From Thereva unica (Eukaryota > Arthropoda > Insecta > Diptera > Therevidae): a stretch of DNA of 64,000 nt. Below, piece after piece: positions 34,931 to 45,022 of the stretch. Both the position numbers and the translations under genes were made by a program. The stretch covers positions 99,294,326 through 99,358,325 of the forward strand of contig OX465281.1 of assembly GCA_949987705.1 (NCBI GenBank). Direction: 5' to 3'. The notes under the pieces are model-generated. The model saw nothing but the letters and a program-made list of their open reading frames with translations, had not been told where the DNA came from and ran no database searches. The first letter of the stretch is position 1. Each line of letters opens with the position of its first letter.

Positions 34931-35435
34931 CGCGTCTCAAGAGGACGGATTACCATTCTTTCACAACCCCCTCGACATGGGTATTAATTGAAAGGGTATC
35001 ACCAGTAGAATACCGTAAGCGATATAGTATAATCAATATATGGTTAGATCCATGGCGGTCATCTCAAGAGGGCGTATTACCATTTTCTTCACAACCCCCT
35101 CGACATGGGCATCAAATGAAAGGGAATGACAAGTAGAATATAATAAGAACTATAGTATACTCAATATATAGTTAGATCCAACGCGACCATCTCAAGAGGA
35201 TGAATTACCATTTTCTTCACCACCCCCTCGATATGGGTATCAAAAGAAAGGAAATGATAAGTAGAATACAATAAGCTATGTCGTTAAATCCATGGCGGTC
35301 ATCTCAAGAGGGCGGATTACCATTTCTTCACCACCCCCTCGACATGGGTATCAATTGAAAGGGTATCATAAGAAGAATTCCATAAGCGATATAGTATACT
35401 CAATATATGGTTAGATCCATAGCGGTCATGTAATG
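34931..35435 (+). repeat. Degenerate minisatellite units (about four)
   Basis: Units of the same 128-bp family continue, with GGTTAGATCCATGGCGGTCA and CACCCCCTCGACATGGGTAT. Confidence 0.85.
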
Positions 35436-36089
35436 AGCCGTTGACCTTCTCATTACTCTCCAATATTAACCTTCAAATTATTCCCATCAAAAAACCCGAC
35501 ATAAGTAGCTTGGGTTATATTTGCATTTCCATACCTTATTGTTACAATAATATCCACCATTCAATCGTCCTAAAAGTTAGCAGTAGACATAACAAAATGC
35601 TACAATTACTTGCAACTTGAGATGCATTTTCCGTTAATGCTCATAATCTCTGCCAAAGACGTTGCAGCCCCAAGGAACGTTGAAATTCCTGGTTGATAAG
35701 GCCGAATGCGATTGCTTGCAACTCGAGATGCACTTTCCGCCAACGCTCAATACCACATAATTCCACTAGCCCAAAATGCAAATTAAACATTTTCTTCAGA
35801 ACCTCTGGTGATTTCCAAAATGCCAATGTGGCAAAAAGGCTGCAAGTACTTCGCACGGTCAACCTCTCATAACCCCCCCCCCCCCAAAGACGATAAACTT
35901 TCGCGGCTTAAGCGCATGTGCAACAAACTGCAAGCATGCACGTGCGAACTGAAGTTTCTGCCACCTTTTGGTAATGGCAATTGTTTTTTCTTTTTGTTGC
36001 ATTAGAGCAACAATGGCTGAACCCTTTAAAAACAAGGGTGAGGCGTCCTAACGGGGCAGTCGGTCAGATAAAATTAAACAGCGCGGTGA
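35436..36089. other. No gene recognised
   Basis: Includes a C13 homopolymer at 35873-35885. A repeated phrase (TTGCAACT-GAGATGCA-TTTTCCG) at 35610-35630 and 35714-35735 marks a short local duplication. Confidence 0.5.
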
Positions 36090-36256
36090 TCATCGATAAT
36101 ATTTAACGCCAGTGCTAGTTTTAAAATTACAATTTTGAGAAACGTGAACGATTAAATTATTTAACGCCTAAAAGGGGCCAGTGCTAGTTATTTTAAGAAA
36201 CGTTCACGATTAAATTATGTAAAGCCTAAAGGGGGCCTGTGCTGGTTCTTTTATAT
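36090..36256 (+). repeat. Short tandem repeat, ~58-bp unit, about three copies
   Basis: AACGATTAAATTATTTAACG, GCCTAAA-GGGGCC and GTGCTAGTT recur in register immediately outside the left arm of the next element. The copies differ by several bases. Confidence 0.75.
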
Positions 36257-36841
36257 CTTATATATTAATAGGCAAACAAAAAGTTTGTACACGCTAAGGC
36301 TTTTTTGTTCGTGGACCGATTTCGTTTAAATTTTCAGAAAATGTTCTTTTTATGCCATAGTTTTGTAATAAGGAATTTCAACGAAATCGATTCACGAATA
36401 AAAAAGTTATAGCGATTTTAATTTTTCGTATTTTAAAAAGCCGTTGGAAAATTTGAATTTTTTGTGAGCATCAACGTAGAGCTGAGTAGCCTACGATTGA
36501 CACAAATGCCGTTTCAGTGAAGCGAATGAGAAACAGAGAAAAACAAGCGTTTGTGCAGATTTTTGGCGGCATAACTGACTTAAAAAAACTCGGTCACTTT
36601 GTGCGTGCATTTTTTTATACTCTTTTGTGTATAGAATTATTGAGTTGTATTGTGTAAGGGGCTGCCGTTCGTTTTTTGGCGAATGCCTTTAGAAATTTTA
36701 ATTGATTCATTTAAATGTGCTTTGAATGTTATTCTGCGTAATTTTTATTCGTTTTCGTATGGTTCTCGGAATCTGAGTTGTATTTTTGTCATTCCAAACA
36801 GTTAACTGCGAATTTTGAGTGCAATTTATCGGTGACTACTT

Positions 36842-37896
36842 ATGTTTTTCCCGCATTTTCTTTTCGAAATGCCAAGACAACGACGGGGACGCTCGAATGT
36901 CGATTTTAGATCGCTTCACGAAAATACTAGAAATCGCGTTAGAAATTTACGTAGTGCTAATGAAATGAATGTTGTAAATAATGAATTGAATAGTGGTGTG
37001 AATGAAATGAATGTTGATGCATTTCACAATGAAAAGTTTGTTGATGGTGTTGCACCTTTAGAAATTTTGACTGATTCTTTTAAATGTGCTTTGAATGTTA
37101 TTCCGGTTAATTTTGATTCGTTTTCGTGTGGTTCTTTTAGGCTGGCCGCACACGTACGATTTCTGTTTTCGGTTTCCGAATTCGGTTTCCGTACTCGGAC
37201 AACCGAATGCAGGCATTTCATACAAATAATTCTACTTACCACGCACATTCTTAAATATTCCGTTCGGAAACTATTCCTGATATTCGGTTCGGAAGCCAGG
37301 ACTTGCGTTCGGAATACCCGAACGGAAAAAAAACCGAATGGCGTCATCCCGAACGCAGCGCTCACATACATTTTTGCTTAACCGGCGCACAAGTCAGGAA
37401 AATTCCATTCGGAACCGCGCCAGTGCTGTGCCGAGTACATTTTATATTTTGTTGTATTTTGTGGCAGTATTTTTTGTCGATCCATCGATTTTTGTCGATT
37501 CCTAATACAAAAAACCGAACGTCTGCGCTAAGTTCACGGAATCCCGAGTCGGAATTCCGTATTCGGAAACCGAACACGGAAACCGTACGTGTGCGGCCAG
37601 CCTTAATATGAGTTGTCATTTTTGTCGTGCCAAACATTTTCTGACTGAAGTAACTTTACGTAATACTGAGGCATTTTCTTTGTGTTGTCATAAAGGCAAA
37701 GTTAATCTACCTCCACTTTCTCAAAATTACTTTTTCAATAATTTTTTTGAAGGATTAACTTCGAATGAAAGTGGTATTAAAAATTTTTTTTGCAAATATT
37801 CGTTCGTATAATGCTGCCTTTGCAATGATTAGCTCTGAGTGTAATTTGTCAAATGACACTACCGAGTATTTTTAAGTCAGTTATGCCGCCAAAAAT
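36842..37896 (+). pseudogene. Helitron Rep/helicase, N-terminal fragment
   Basis: The frame starts MFFPHFLFEMPRQRRGR, with the likely true Met at codon 10, and continues through an Asn-rich stretch to a Cys/His-rich block (MSCHFCRAKHF, then FSLCCHKGKVNLPPL) and a YNAAFAM block. These blocks precede the Helitron-like N domain in insect Helitron proteins. The frame is split by a MITE at 37140-37602; across one TTA copy the codons are in phase. A frameshift in a poly-T tract near 37785 separates the last block, and a stop follows near 37876. The Rep endonuclease and helicase domains are absent. Confidence 0.75.
37140..37602. mobile_element. 463-bp MITE, PIF/Harbinger-like, in the Helitron gene
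   Basis: The inverted ends are GGCTGGCCGCACACGTACG and its complement, flanked by TTA at 37137-37139 and 37603-37605. The interior contains many CCGAATTCGG and GGAAACCGAA type palindromic motifs near both ends. It has no coding capacity of its own. Frames in it are accidental. Confidence 0.92.
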
Positions 37897-38200
37897 CTAC
37901 ACAAACGCTTGTTTTTCTCTGTTTCTCATTCGCTTCACTGAAACGGCATTTGTGTCAATCGTAGGCTACTCAGCTCTACGTTGATGCTCACAAAAAATTC
38001 AAATTTTCCAACGGCTTTTTAAAATTCGAAAAATTAAAATCGCTATAACTTTTTTATTCGTGAATCGATTTCGTTGAAATTCCTTATTACAAAACTATGC
38101 CATAAAAAGGACATTTTCTGAAAATTTAAACGAAATCGGTCCACGAACAAAAAAGCCTTAGCGTGTACAAACTTTTTGTTTGCCTATTAATATATAAGAT

Positions 38201-38448
38201 TGTCATTTGGTTGAATAGTTACACAGTTTTAGTTGCAAACACTTTCTAATTGTTCCTGGTGGGAAGTTATAGTACTCATCGAGGAGTGTTGAGTTTTGAT
38301 CGGAGTTTTCATGGTATTTGCTTTCATAGTCGGCAGGTTGACGTTGACACTGGTACGTTTGACACTACGCTTTGGCCAAATCGTCGTTGTCCTCTAGTCC
38401 GCCGTGTATTAACTCATCTTGTAGTGTGTGCACCGGCACCTCTCACCT
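38201..38448. other. No gene recognised
   Basis: The short frame from 38250 has no motif and runs into the next MITE. GGTGGGAA near 38260 and TTCCCACC near 39065 face each other around the MITE. Confidence 0.5.
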
Positions 38449-39046
38449 GGGGCCAGTTCGCGCAATTCGACACTCGACGTCGACATCGACGCTTTATGAA
38501 AACGACATTAATTTCTACGACGTTGAATTTGGGTTCACGTAAGTCGACGTGTCGAATGTCGTTTTCCCAAAATAATTTCTCCTAAAGGTATGCAAAATCC
38601 ATGAAACCGCTGCACTTTTCACATTATCCACAAGGGGGACATGTTGCAAATAATACTAAAACTTCAATAATGTGAGTAATTAAATTAATTAATTAAACAA
38701 ATTCATAATAATATTGGAAAATCTCAACTCTGAATTTATTTTTGTACATCTAACTCTTCTTAGAGTAGTTATAATTGTTATTTTTCAACTAATAGTTTTT
38801 CTTTTTCTATTGCATTTTGCTCGTTCAGAAATGTAAAAAGTTTTGTGTAAAATTATTTCTGCTCTGCTCTAATTGGCACCACAACTCATTTTTGATACAA
38901 CAATAAATGTATTCGACGCCAAATCTGGCGTCGAGAAGATTAACGACACTTTTAAAACGACAAACATAAAACGTCGACTTGCGTGAACCCAAAACGACAT
39001 TTAACGCGTCGTTTTCAGTCGACGTCGAATTGCGTGAACTGGCCCC
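38449..39046. mobile_element. 598-bp MITE with GTCGAC-rich subterminal repeats
   Basis: The left end is GGGGCCAGTTCGCGCAATTC. The reverse complement of the right end is GGGGCCAGTTCACGCAATTC. Further inside, CGACGTCGA, GGGTTCACG-AAGTCGACG and AACGAC motifs recur on both sides. The interior is AT-rich. The 3-bp flanks (CCT and TGT) do not match, so the superfamily is open. Confidence 0.85.
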
Positions 39047-39639
39047 TGTTTGAGTTCTGTGGTTCCCACCAGTACACTGGTTGTTTTATTGTTACACCTC
39101 CATTAAACATTCGTACAATTTAACTGCCCCGTTGGGAATTCTTTGTAAATTTCTGTAAACCAATTACGTAAAAATATAATCTTGTTAAGCCTGGAATCTT
39201 ACATGAACTTACCTGTCTTTTAATGATAGGCTAATTTGTTATACAAAATTTTTGCAGGATGGTTGAGGCGAGTTTCCTCTGCTAGATTCTCTCTGCGGGG
39301 TTCATTTTTTTTTCCTTTCAGATTCTAGGAATTTGGAGGTAATTGAAAATGGCGCGCGTGGCGGGGCCACACTGATGTAGACGGACATGAGGAGTCTCTT
39401 CGGCGAAAAGGTAAGTGATGAACCAGATTTCGTCGGCCCGGCCACACACCCCACGACCCCTTCCGGCGAGCTAGCGTTTACCGTGTGGCCGGCACAACCC
39501 CCCTAACAGTTATTTCGGCGGATTAAGGCGGGTCAGTTTTAATCGAATTTTTTTATGTCGGGGACTGCTTCCATGGTCAGCTTCTTCAGGGCTTCTGACT
39601 CATGGAGCAGAACCAAGCATAGTTGCGGCCAAAAATGCT
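39047..39639. other. No gene; GC-rich segment with splice-like signals
   Basis: A polypyrimidine-CAG at 39306-39322 and GTAAGT at 39409-39414 bound about 87 bases that contain no open frame. GGGGCCACAC near 39364 and GTGTGGCC near 39493 are inverted and might be ends of a ~140-bp MITE. Confidence 0.35.
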
Positions 39640-39874
39640 ATTACAGCATACCGCCATTGTGCTGGTACAACAACACCCTCAATATGGGGATCAAATGAAA
39701 ACGTATCATAAGTAGAATACAATAAGCTATATAGTATACTGAATATATCTTTAGATCCCCGGCAGTTATCTCAAGAGGGCGGACTACCATTTTCTTTACA
39801 ACCCCGTCGACATGGGTATCAAATAAAAGGGTATCATAAGAAGAAGAAGACAATAAGCAATATAGTATACTCAA
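39640..39874 (+). repeat. Two degenerate 128-bp-family units next to the BEL LTR
   Basis: ATGGGGATCAAATGAAAACG and ATGGGTATCAAATAAAAGGG with CAATATAGTATACTCAATGT are readable. The BEL LTR starts inside the last unit. Confidence 0.85.
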
Positions 39875-40262
39875 TGTATTATGTAAAACACTTTCAGATT
39901 AGTAACTCTAGATACCAGTAAGACAAATAAAAAACACTAGGTACGTTATAAGGCTTTATTGATAAGTCACTAACAAGGGCAAACGCCAGATTTCAAATGA
40001 AGTCACTAACAAGGGCAAGCGCCAGATTTCAAGTGCAGTAACAGATGACCCCGTACACAATCAGCACCAGCACCGATGAGAGTCATTCGCACAGTAATTT
40101 GGTGTTGTCAGAGTCTCAAACATTCCGCTCGCCTCGTGCAGTGTCACGAATGAAAAGATGTTGTTTACATATATCGCAGGACTGCTAATTGGTTGATGTG
40201 CAATGTCCATCTCGACTGGTCCGCCCGCCGTGAGTGTTCGGAGTAATGCGCTCATCCTAGAA
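39875..40262 (-). repeat. BEL 3' LTR (approximate limits)
   Basis: On the plus strand it starts TGTATTATGTAAAACACTTT, breaking the minisatellite unit. The complement contains AATAAAGCC, a poly-A signal, near 39950-39960. A ~34-bp direct repeat (GTCACTAACAAGGGCAA twice) lies at 39967-40033. The inner border toward the integrase is not sharply defined. No second LTR was found for comparison. Confidence 0.55.
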
Positions 40263-40374
40263 TGAAATATGAAGTGTCAAAAGCTAATTTATATAGTAAA
40301 AAATTTCTTCAGGAACAAAATAGTGAGTGGAAAGTTATAATGTCCTAAAATGACTAAAGTTTAGCTAGCGTGGT

Positions 40375-41760
40375 TTAGTTTTCATTGACTGGCAGCAGAC
40401 AGAGTTTGGCGATAGGTCGTTTGCATATGCCATCCTTCCGTTTCAAAGTTACAACTCTAACATGTCCATCACTGCCAGGATGAAGCTGAGTCTCTCTTCC
40501 TAAAGACCATCGTGCTGGAGGTGAGTGATCTTCTTTGATTAGTACTAGGTCATTCACGCGTACGTTCTGGCGAGGACGTTGCCACTTATTGCGGAGTTGG
40601 AGACTAGTCAGGTACTCCTTGTGCCATCGGCGCCATAGCTGCTCATACCTTTGTTGGATGAGTTGCCAGCGATTCAACTTGTTCTGAGGTAGCTCTAATG
40701 TTCTTGGTGTTGGTATAGTTTTCAGGCTCTCTCCTACCAAGAAGTGTCCCGGTGTTAAGGCTGACAAGTCTTGCGGGTCATCAGATAGAGTGTACAACGG
40801 TCGCGAGTTGAAGCAAGCTTCAATTTGGGATAACAGGGTTAGCAGATAACAGGTGGGATAACTATGGTTAGGGTATGATCGGCGACCACACGACTTAGGT
40901 TGTATTTCATTGACTTCACGCCAGCCTCCCAAAGTCCACCGAAGTGCGGTGACGCAGGCGGGATGAAAAGGCATTCGATGCCTTCGTTAATCAATAAATG
41001 TCGGATGTTCGGGTCAGCCATCAACTGGTTGAGATCTTGGGACAGTTGTTTAGCAGTTACTGTAAAGTTTCCAGCGTTATCACTGGTGCATCGACCTCGT
41101 CTTCCAATAAATCTTCGCAAAGCCGCAATGAAGGCTTCGCTCGTGAGATCCATTACCATTTCTAAATGGCATGCTCGGGTAGAGAAGCATACGAATAGTG
41201 CTACTTAGATTTTAAGCCTTTTCTGAATGCGACCTTTGAATGGCTTTACAGCGAATGGTCCAGCAAAGTCTACACCAGTGTGTAGGAATGGCTTGAATTG
41301 GCGAACTCGATCGATGGGGAGATCTGCCATTAGTTGAGTTTTTGTTTTAGCTCGATAACAAGCGCAGATAACACAAAGCCGAATTAGGTGACGAACTCTG
41401 CTCCTTCCGTTAATAATCCAATACTTTTCGCGACAGTGATGTAGAGTTGCTTGAGTCCCACCACACCATGTAGAGTTATTGTGTGGGACCGCAAAATGAC
41501 TAACTCGGTGAAATAGCTTTCCTTCGGCACAATAATTGGATGCTTTTCATCGTAATTCAACAGTGCATTTTTCAGTCGCCCTCCGACTCGTAAGAGTGAC
41601 GAGTGAACCAAGATTGGATTAAGATTCAACAATTTGCTTGATGATGGTACAGGTTTTCTTCTGAAGAGGTGGTCGACTTCTTTGGTGAAATAATGACCAT
41701 GAACCAATTTAATCCAAGTGTTATGAGCTATGCTTATTTCATCGAGCGTTAATGTTAAGG
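40375..41760 (-). pseudogene. pol: BEL/Pao integrase (zinc-binding to C-terminal domain)
   Basis: From 41760 downwards: a block with TLDEISIAHNTWIK, LLRVGGRL and KHPIIVPKESYFTEL (start of the integrase zinc-binding region, with H...LHG), then the catalytic core with TSDNAGNF (second Asp) and PHFGGLWEAGVKSMK (Glu), and finally the C-terminal region with CFNSRPLYTLSDDP, PGHFL and NVRVNDLVLIKED. The parts lie in three frames (41384-41707, 40839-41159, 40375-40974) separated by frameshifts near 41380, 41200 and 40850. It is typical in order and length, but dead. Confidence 0.9.
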
Positions 41761-41805
41761 GAATAGGTTAAGGGTTATGGGGGAGTGGGGGGAATAGGTT
41801 AAGGG

Positions 41806-44269
41806 TTATGGGGGTGTGAAGGGGTGTTGAAAAAGGTGGCGATGAACCCCGCGTTTGAACTCTTGGATGTTGTAGGAGCTCGGAAATACTGACTGAGAGA
41901 GATTATTCCACAGTCGAGTTGTTCTATTAACAAACGAATTCATATCTTGTTGAGTGCGTGAAAGAGGGAGTTGTAGGTAAAGGGAATGAGACGAGTGGGC
42001 TAATCTGGTGTTGCGGTTATAAGATTGCCGTGGAGGCAGGAGAGCGTTTATTTCGGACGAACAGTCGCTATAATAGTAGCGACAAAATTTTGTTAGTGCT
42101 GCTACATTCCTACGGTGGCTCAAGGGGTCGATGGTGGAGCAGGCGGTGTCGTCTTCAATTAATTTAAGGGCCTTTTTTTGGACCTTATCTAACCATGCCA
42201 AGGTGGTTATCGACGCGCCGCCCCAGACGAGGGAGCTATATTCGAGAAGAGGCCAAATGTAGGATTTATAAATAACAGCGCGGGCCGATGGCTGGAGGAG
42301 GAACTTGCACCTCTTAAGAAATCCCAAGCACTGGAATGCTTGTTTGGCGATTTGGAATATGTGGTCATTCCATCGCAAGTCTTTGGCTAATGTCACGCCT
42401 AAGATGTGTAGGGATGGGTCGGCCTTTAGTTCCACGCCATCCACTGACAAGGATGGTGAGGTGTAGATCTTCTTCTTGGATATAAGACAGTACTTGGTTT
42501 TGGAGGGGTTGAATTCGACACGATTCTTTGTTCCCCACTCTAGAATAAGTTCAATGTCGTTATTAATAGAGTTGAACAGTACTTCACGATCATCAAGACA
42601 GGATCTGGCATGAGTCTGTCTTGTATCGTAGCTGTAAGAGTAACGCAGGGTACCGTCGTCAGCGAAGCTGAGAAGTGGGTTGGAGGGGATTGAAAGTAGA
42701 TCATTTATAAAGATAAGAAATAGGGCTGGTGATAAAATTGACCCTTGGGGGACCCCCGCCGAGATAGGGTGGGGTTCAGATTTGATGCCATCCAATACTA
42801 CCTTCATTGAACGGCCGGAAAGGAAATTCTCAATCCATTTCTGTAAAAGTGAGTCGATTCCAATAGCTTTGAGTTTAGCTAACAAGGCTAAGTGCCAAAC
42901 TCTATCAAAAGCCTTGGAGATATCCAAAGCAACCAGGCTGGATTCACCTGATCCATGCAAACTTCGGCTGAGGTGTTCTGTAAGAAAAACTAAAAGATCG
43001 CCAGTGGATCTTCTGTGTCGGAAGCCATACTGTCTGTCGTTTATGAGTTGGTTGGATTCTAGATATCCCATAAGTTTTTTGTTGATTATCGTCTCCATGG
43101 TTTTGGAGAGAATAGAAGTAATTGCTATTGGGCGGTAGTTAGAGGGGTCGCTGGAGTCACCTTTTTTCGGTATTGGCTGTACATGGGCAAGTTTCCAAGA
43201 GTCTGGATAGGCTCCGGAAGAGTATGATAGGGCAAAAAGTTTGCGCAGAGGTTTAGCCAAATGTAAGGCGCATTGTTTTAAGACGATAGGGGGTATATTA
43301 TCGGGTCCAGTGGATTTATTGATATCGAGCTCCTTGAGGCACCTGTACACCTCGCGAGTCCTGAAGAAAACCCTGTCCATTAAATGAGCGCTGTGCTCGA
43401 GAACCGGGGGTAGCATATCAATTTGGGGTAAAGAAGAATTGGGAGCAAACAGAGATGCTAATAAATCGGCCTTGGATTTTCTGTCTGTTATCACCTTCTC
43501 ATCGTGGATGAATGAAGGAGTTGTGGATGAAGTGAAATTCTTCTTAATGGAGCTTACCAAGGACCAGAAGTTCTTGCTACCAGAGGTTGCATTAAAGAGT
43601 TTACTTCTCAACTTGTTGTCAAATGAATTTTTGACATTCCTGATGGTGACTTTACAGGAATTTCTTAGTTTTATATACTCTACACGGAGCGACTCACTAG
43701 GGGAGCTCTTGTAAGCTCGAAAAGCGGCTTCTTTATTTCTGATTGCATTCATACACTCCTGATTAAACCATCTGTTGGGCCTAGCCTTCACAGATTTGGT
43801 AGAATGAGGAATGAACAAATGCATTCCTGCCAGTATGATCCTAGAGATACGGATAGCGGCAGAGTTGACGTTTTTGTTTCGGAAACACTGGTTCCAGTCA
43901 GTAGATTGGAAAAAATTAATAAGCCCCAGCCAATTGGCCTTCCCATAATGCCATACAGTTCTTTTAACTGGTTTGGGAGGGGTGGGAAATTTGAATGGGA
44001 AACTAGCGCTAACTAAGGAGTGGTCCGAATTGCCGAGAGGTAAATCAACTTCAACAGAGTAACGCGCTGGATGAGAAGTTAAAAAAAGATCAAGGAGATA
44101 GGTTCCTTGATCAGCAACATCAGGGACTCTTGGTAGACGATCCACAATTTGATGCAAATTATTGGCGTCTGCAAAGAGCTCGACGTCCTTGCCAGAAGCA
44201 CTGGTGCCATTTGAGTAAGTAAGGAATACCAAGCGTGTTAGGGCTGATATTGAATCGCTATCATCAGCA
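41806..44269 (-). pseudogene. LINE-1 ORF2, end of endonuclease and reverse transcriptase
   Basis: The open frame of 808 codons (41806-44232) has no stop. It starts inside the APE endonuclease, with LPLGNSDHSLVS (the SDH motif) near residue 65. RT motifs follow in order: STGPDNIPP, IPKKGDSSDPSNYRPIA, RQYGFRHRRSTGDLL, VALDISKAFDRVWH, GVPQGSILSPALF, and the catalytic SFADDGTL. The thumb and C-terminal region (LLEYSSLVWGG and a Trp-rich WNNLS block) is complete. It looks intact, so the LINE was disrupted only by insertions, not by decay. TPRT activity would need the missing N-terminal part. Confidence 0.9.
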
Positions 44270-45022
44270 GTGATTCAAAATCACAACGCCCTGAGCTCCC
44301 TGTCCTTAAGTTTGGAGAGCGTCGCTGTTACAAATAAGACCTCCTCAGCGACGGCAGCATCTGATGACGCTCTGCAGGTTGAGGTGCAGCCTCTGCCTTC
44401 ACCCTGCCCCGCGGCTACTTCCCGTTCGGAGAACGTCTTTTTGCCACAGGAGGCCGTCAACTCGATTGCACCTGTTACTAAGGTGCGTCGCAAAAGTCGC
44501 AGGAAAAATCGAAATCGCCAAGCCGTCATTGAGGACGGTGTCACTTTGAGTTCCTTGCCCCGTGTTCCGGAGATGGAGTCAACTTCTAGGCCGGTCTCAG
44601 TATCAACCTCTTCGCCCTTAATAGTGGCCAACCCCCCGGTCACGGCAGCTACAGTTCCCCTACAACCGTGCACCCCTCTGGTTACGATACCGAGACCTTT
44701 AGATATCTTTATATCACGATTCTCTCCTGAAACTATGACGGAGTCTGTCTGTGAATATTTAAGGAAGAAATCTATAGACCCTGGAACTGTCTCCTGCAGA
44801 AAAGTCAGCAAGGCTTCCAAGCTTGTTGCTTCTTTTGTTTTGTCTGCACCGCCCGTTATTGCCGAGACTCTTTTAGATCCCGGTTTCTGGCCTGCTGGTG
44901 CCCTTACCAAGCTTTTTGTTCCGCGTACCCGTACTCAAGCGCATCGTGCAAACGCTTCTACTCCGAGCACTATACAGATGCCAAAAAACTCGAGACGCTT
45001 TCCCTCTACTACCAGAATGTAA
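44270..45022 (+). pseudogene. LINE-2 ORF1 (5'-truncated)
   Basis: The frame begins at the insertion boundary without an ATG. It holds a Ser/Thr/Pro-rich region, a basic stretch (TKVRRKSRRKNRNR, residues about 70-83), and a C-terminal fold block (LDIFISRFSPETMTESVCEY and LLDPGFWPAGALTKLF) like the RRM-type ORF1 domain of CR1/Jockey-group LINEs. It overlaps the upstream end of ORF2 in another frame. ORF1 products bind the LINE RNA. Confidence 0.75.

Larger units (their letters stand above)
36255..38200. mobile_element. Inverted-repeat element carrying a Helitron gene fragment
   Basis: The left arm (36255-36590) and right arm (37866-38200) are inverted copies of about 335 bp with good identity, for example ATTAATAGGCAAACAAAAAG at the left and its complement at the right. 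Between them lies the beginning of a Helitron-type gene (36842-37896), itself interrupted by a MITE at 37140-37602. A 120-bp part of the coding text is duplicated upstream in degenerate form at 36686-36805. No target-site duplication is evident. It may be a TIR transposon that captured the gene, or a rearranged Helitron. Confidence 0.75.

Noticed and set aside
37024..37637. Open frames on both strands around 37.0-37.6 kb
   Set aside because: They run through the MITE at 37140-37602 and have no motif apart from the Helitron fragment listed.
42680..43138. 152-codon plus-strand frame
   Set aside because: Antisense of the LINE-1 reverse transcriptase.
44281..44910. 209-codon minus-strand frame
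   Set aside because: Antisense of LINE-2 ORF1. No independent motif.
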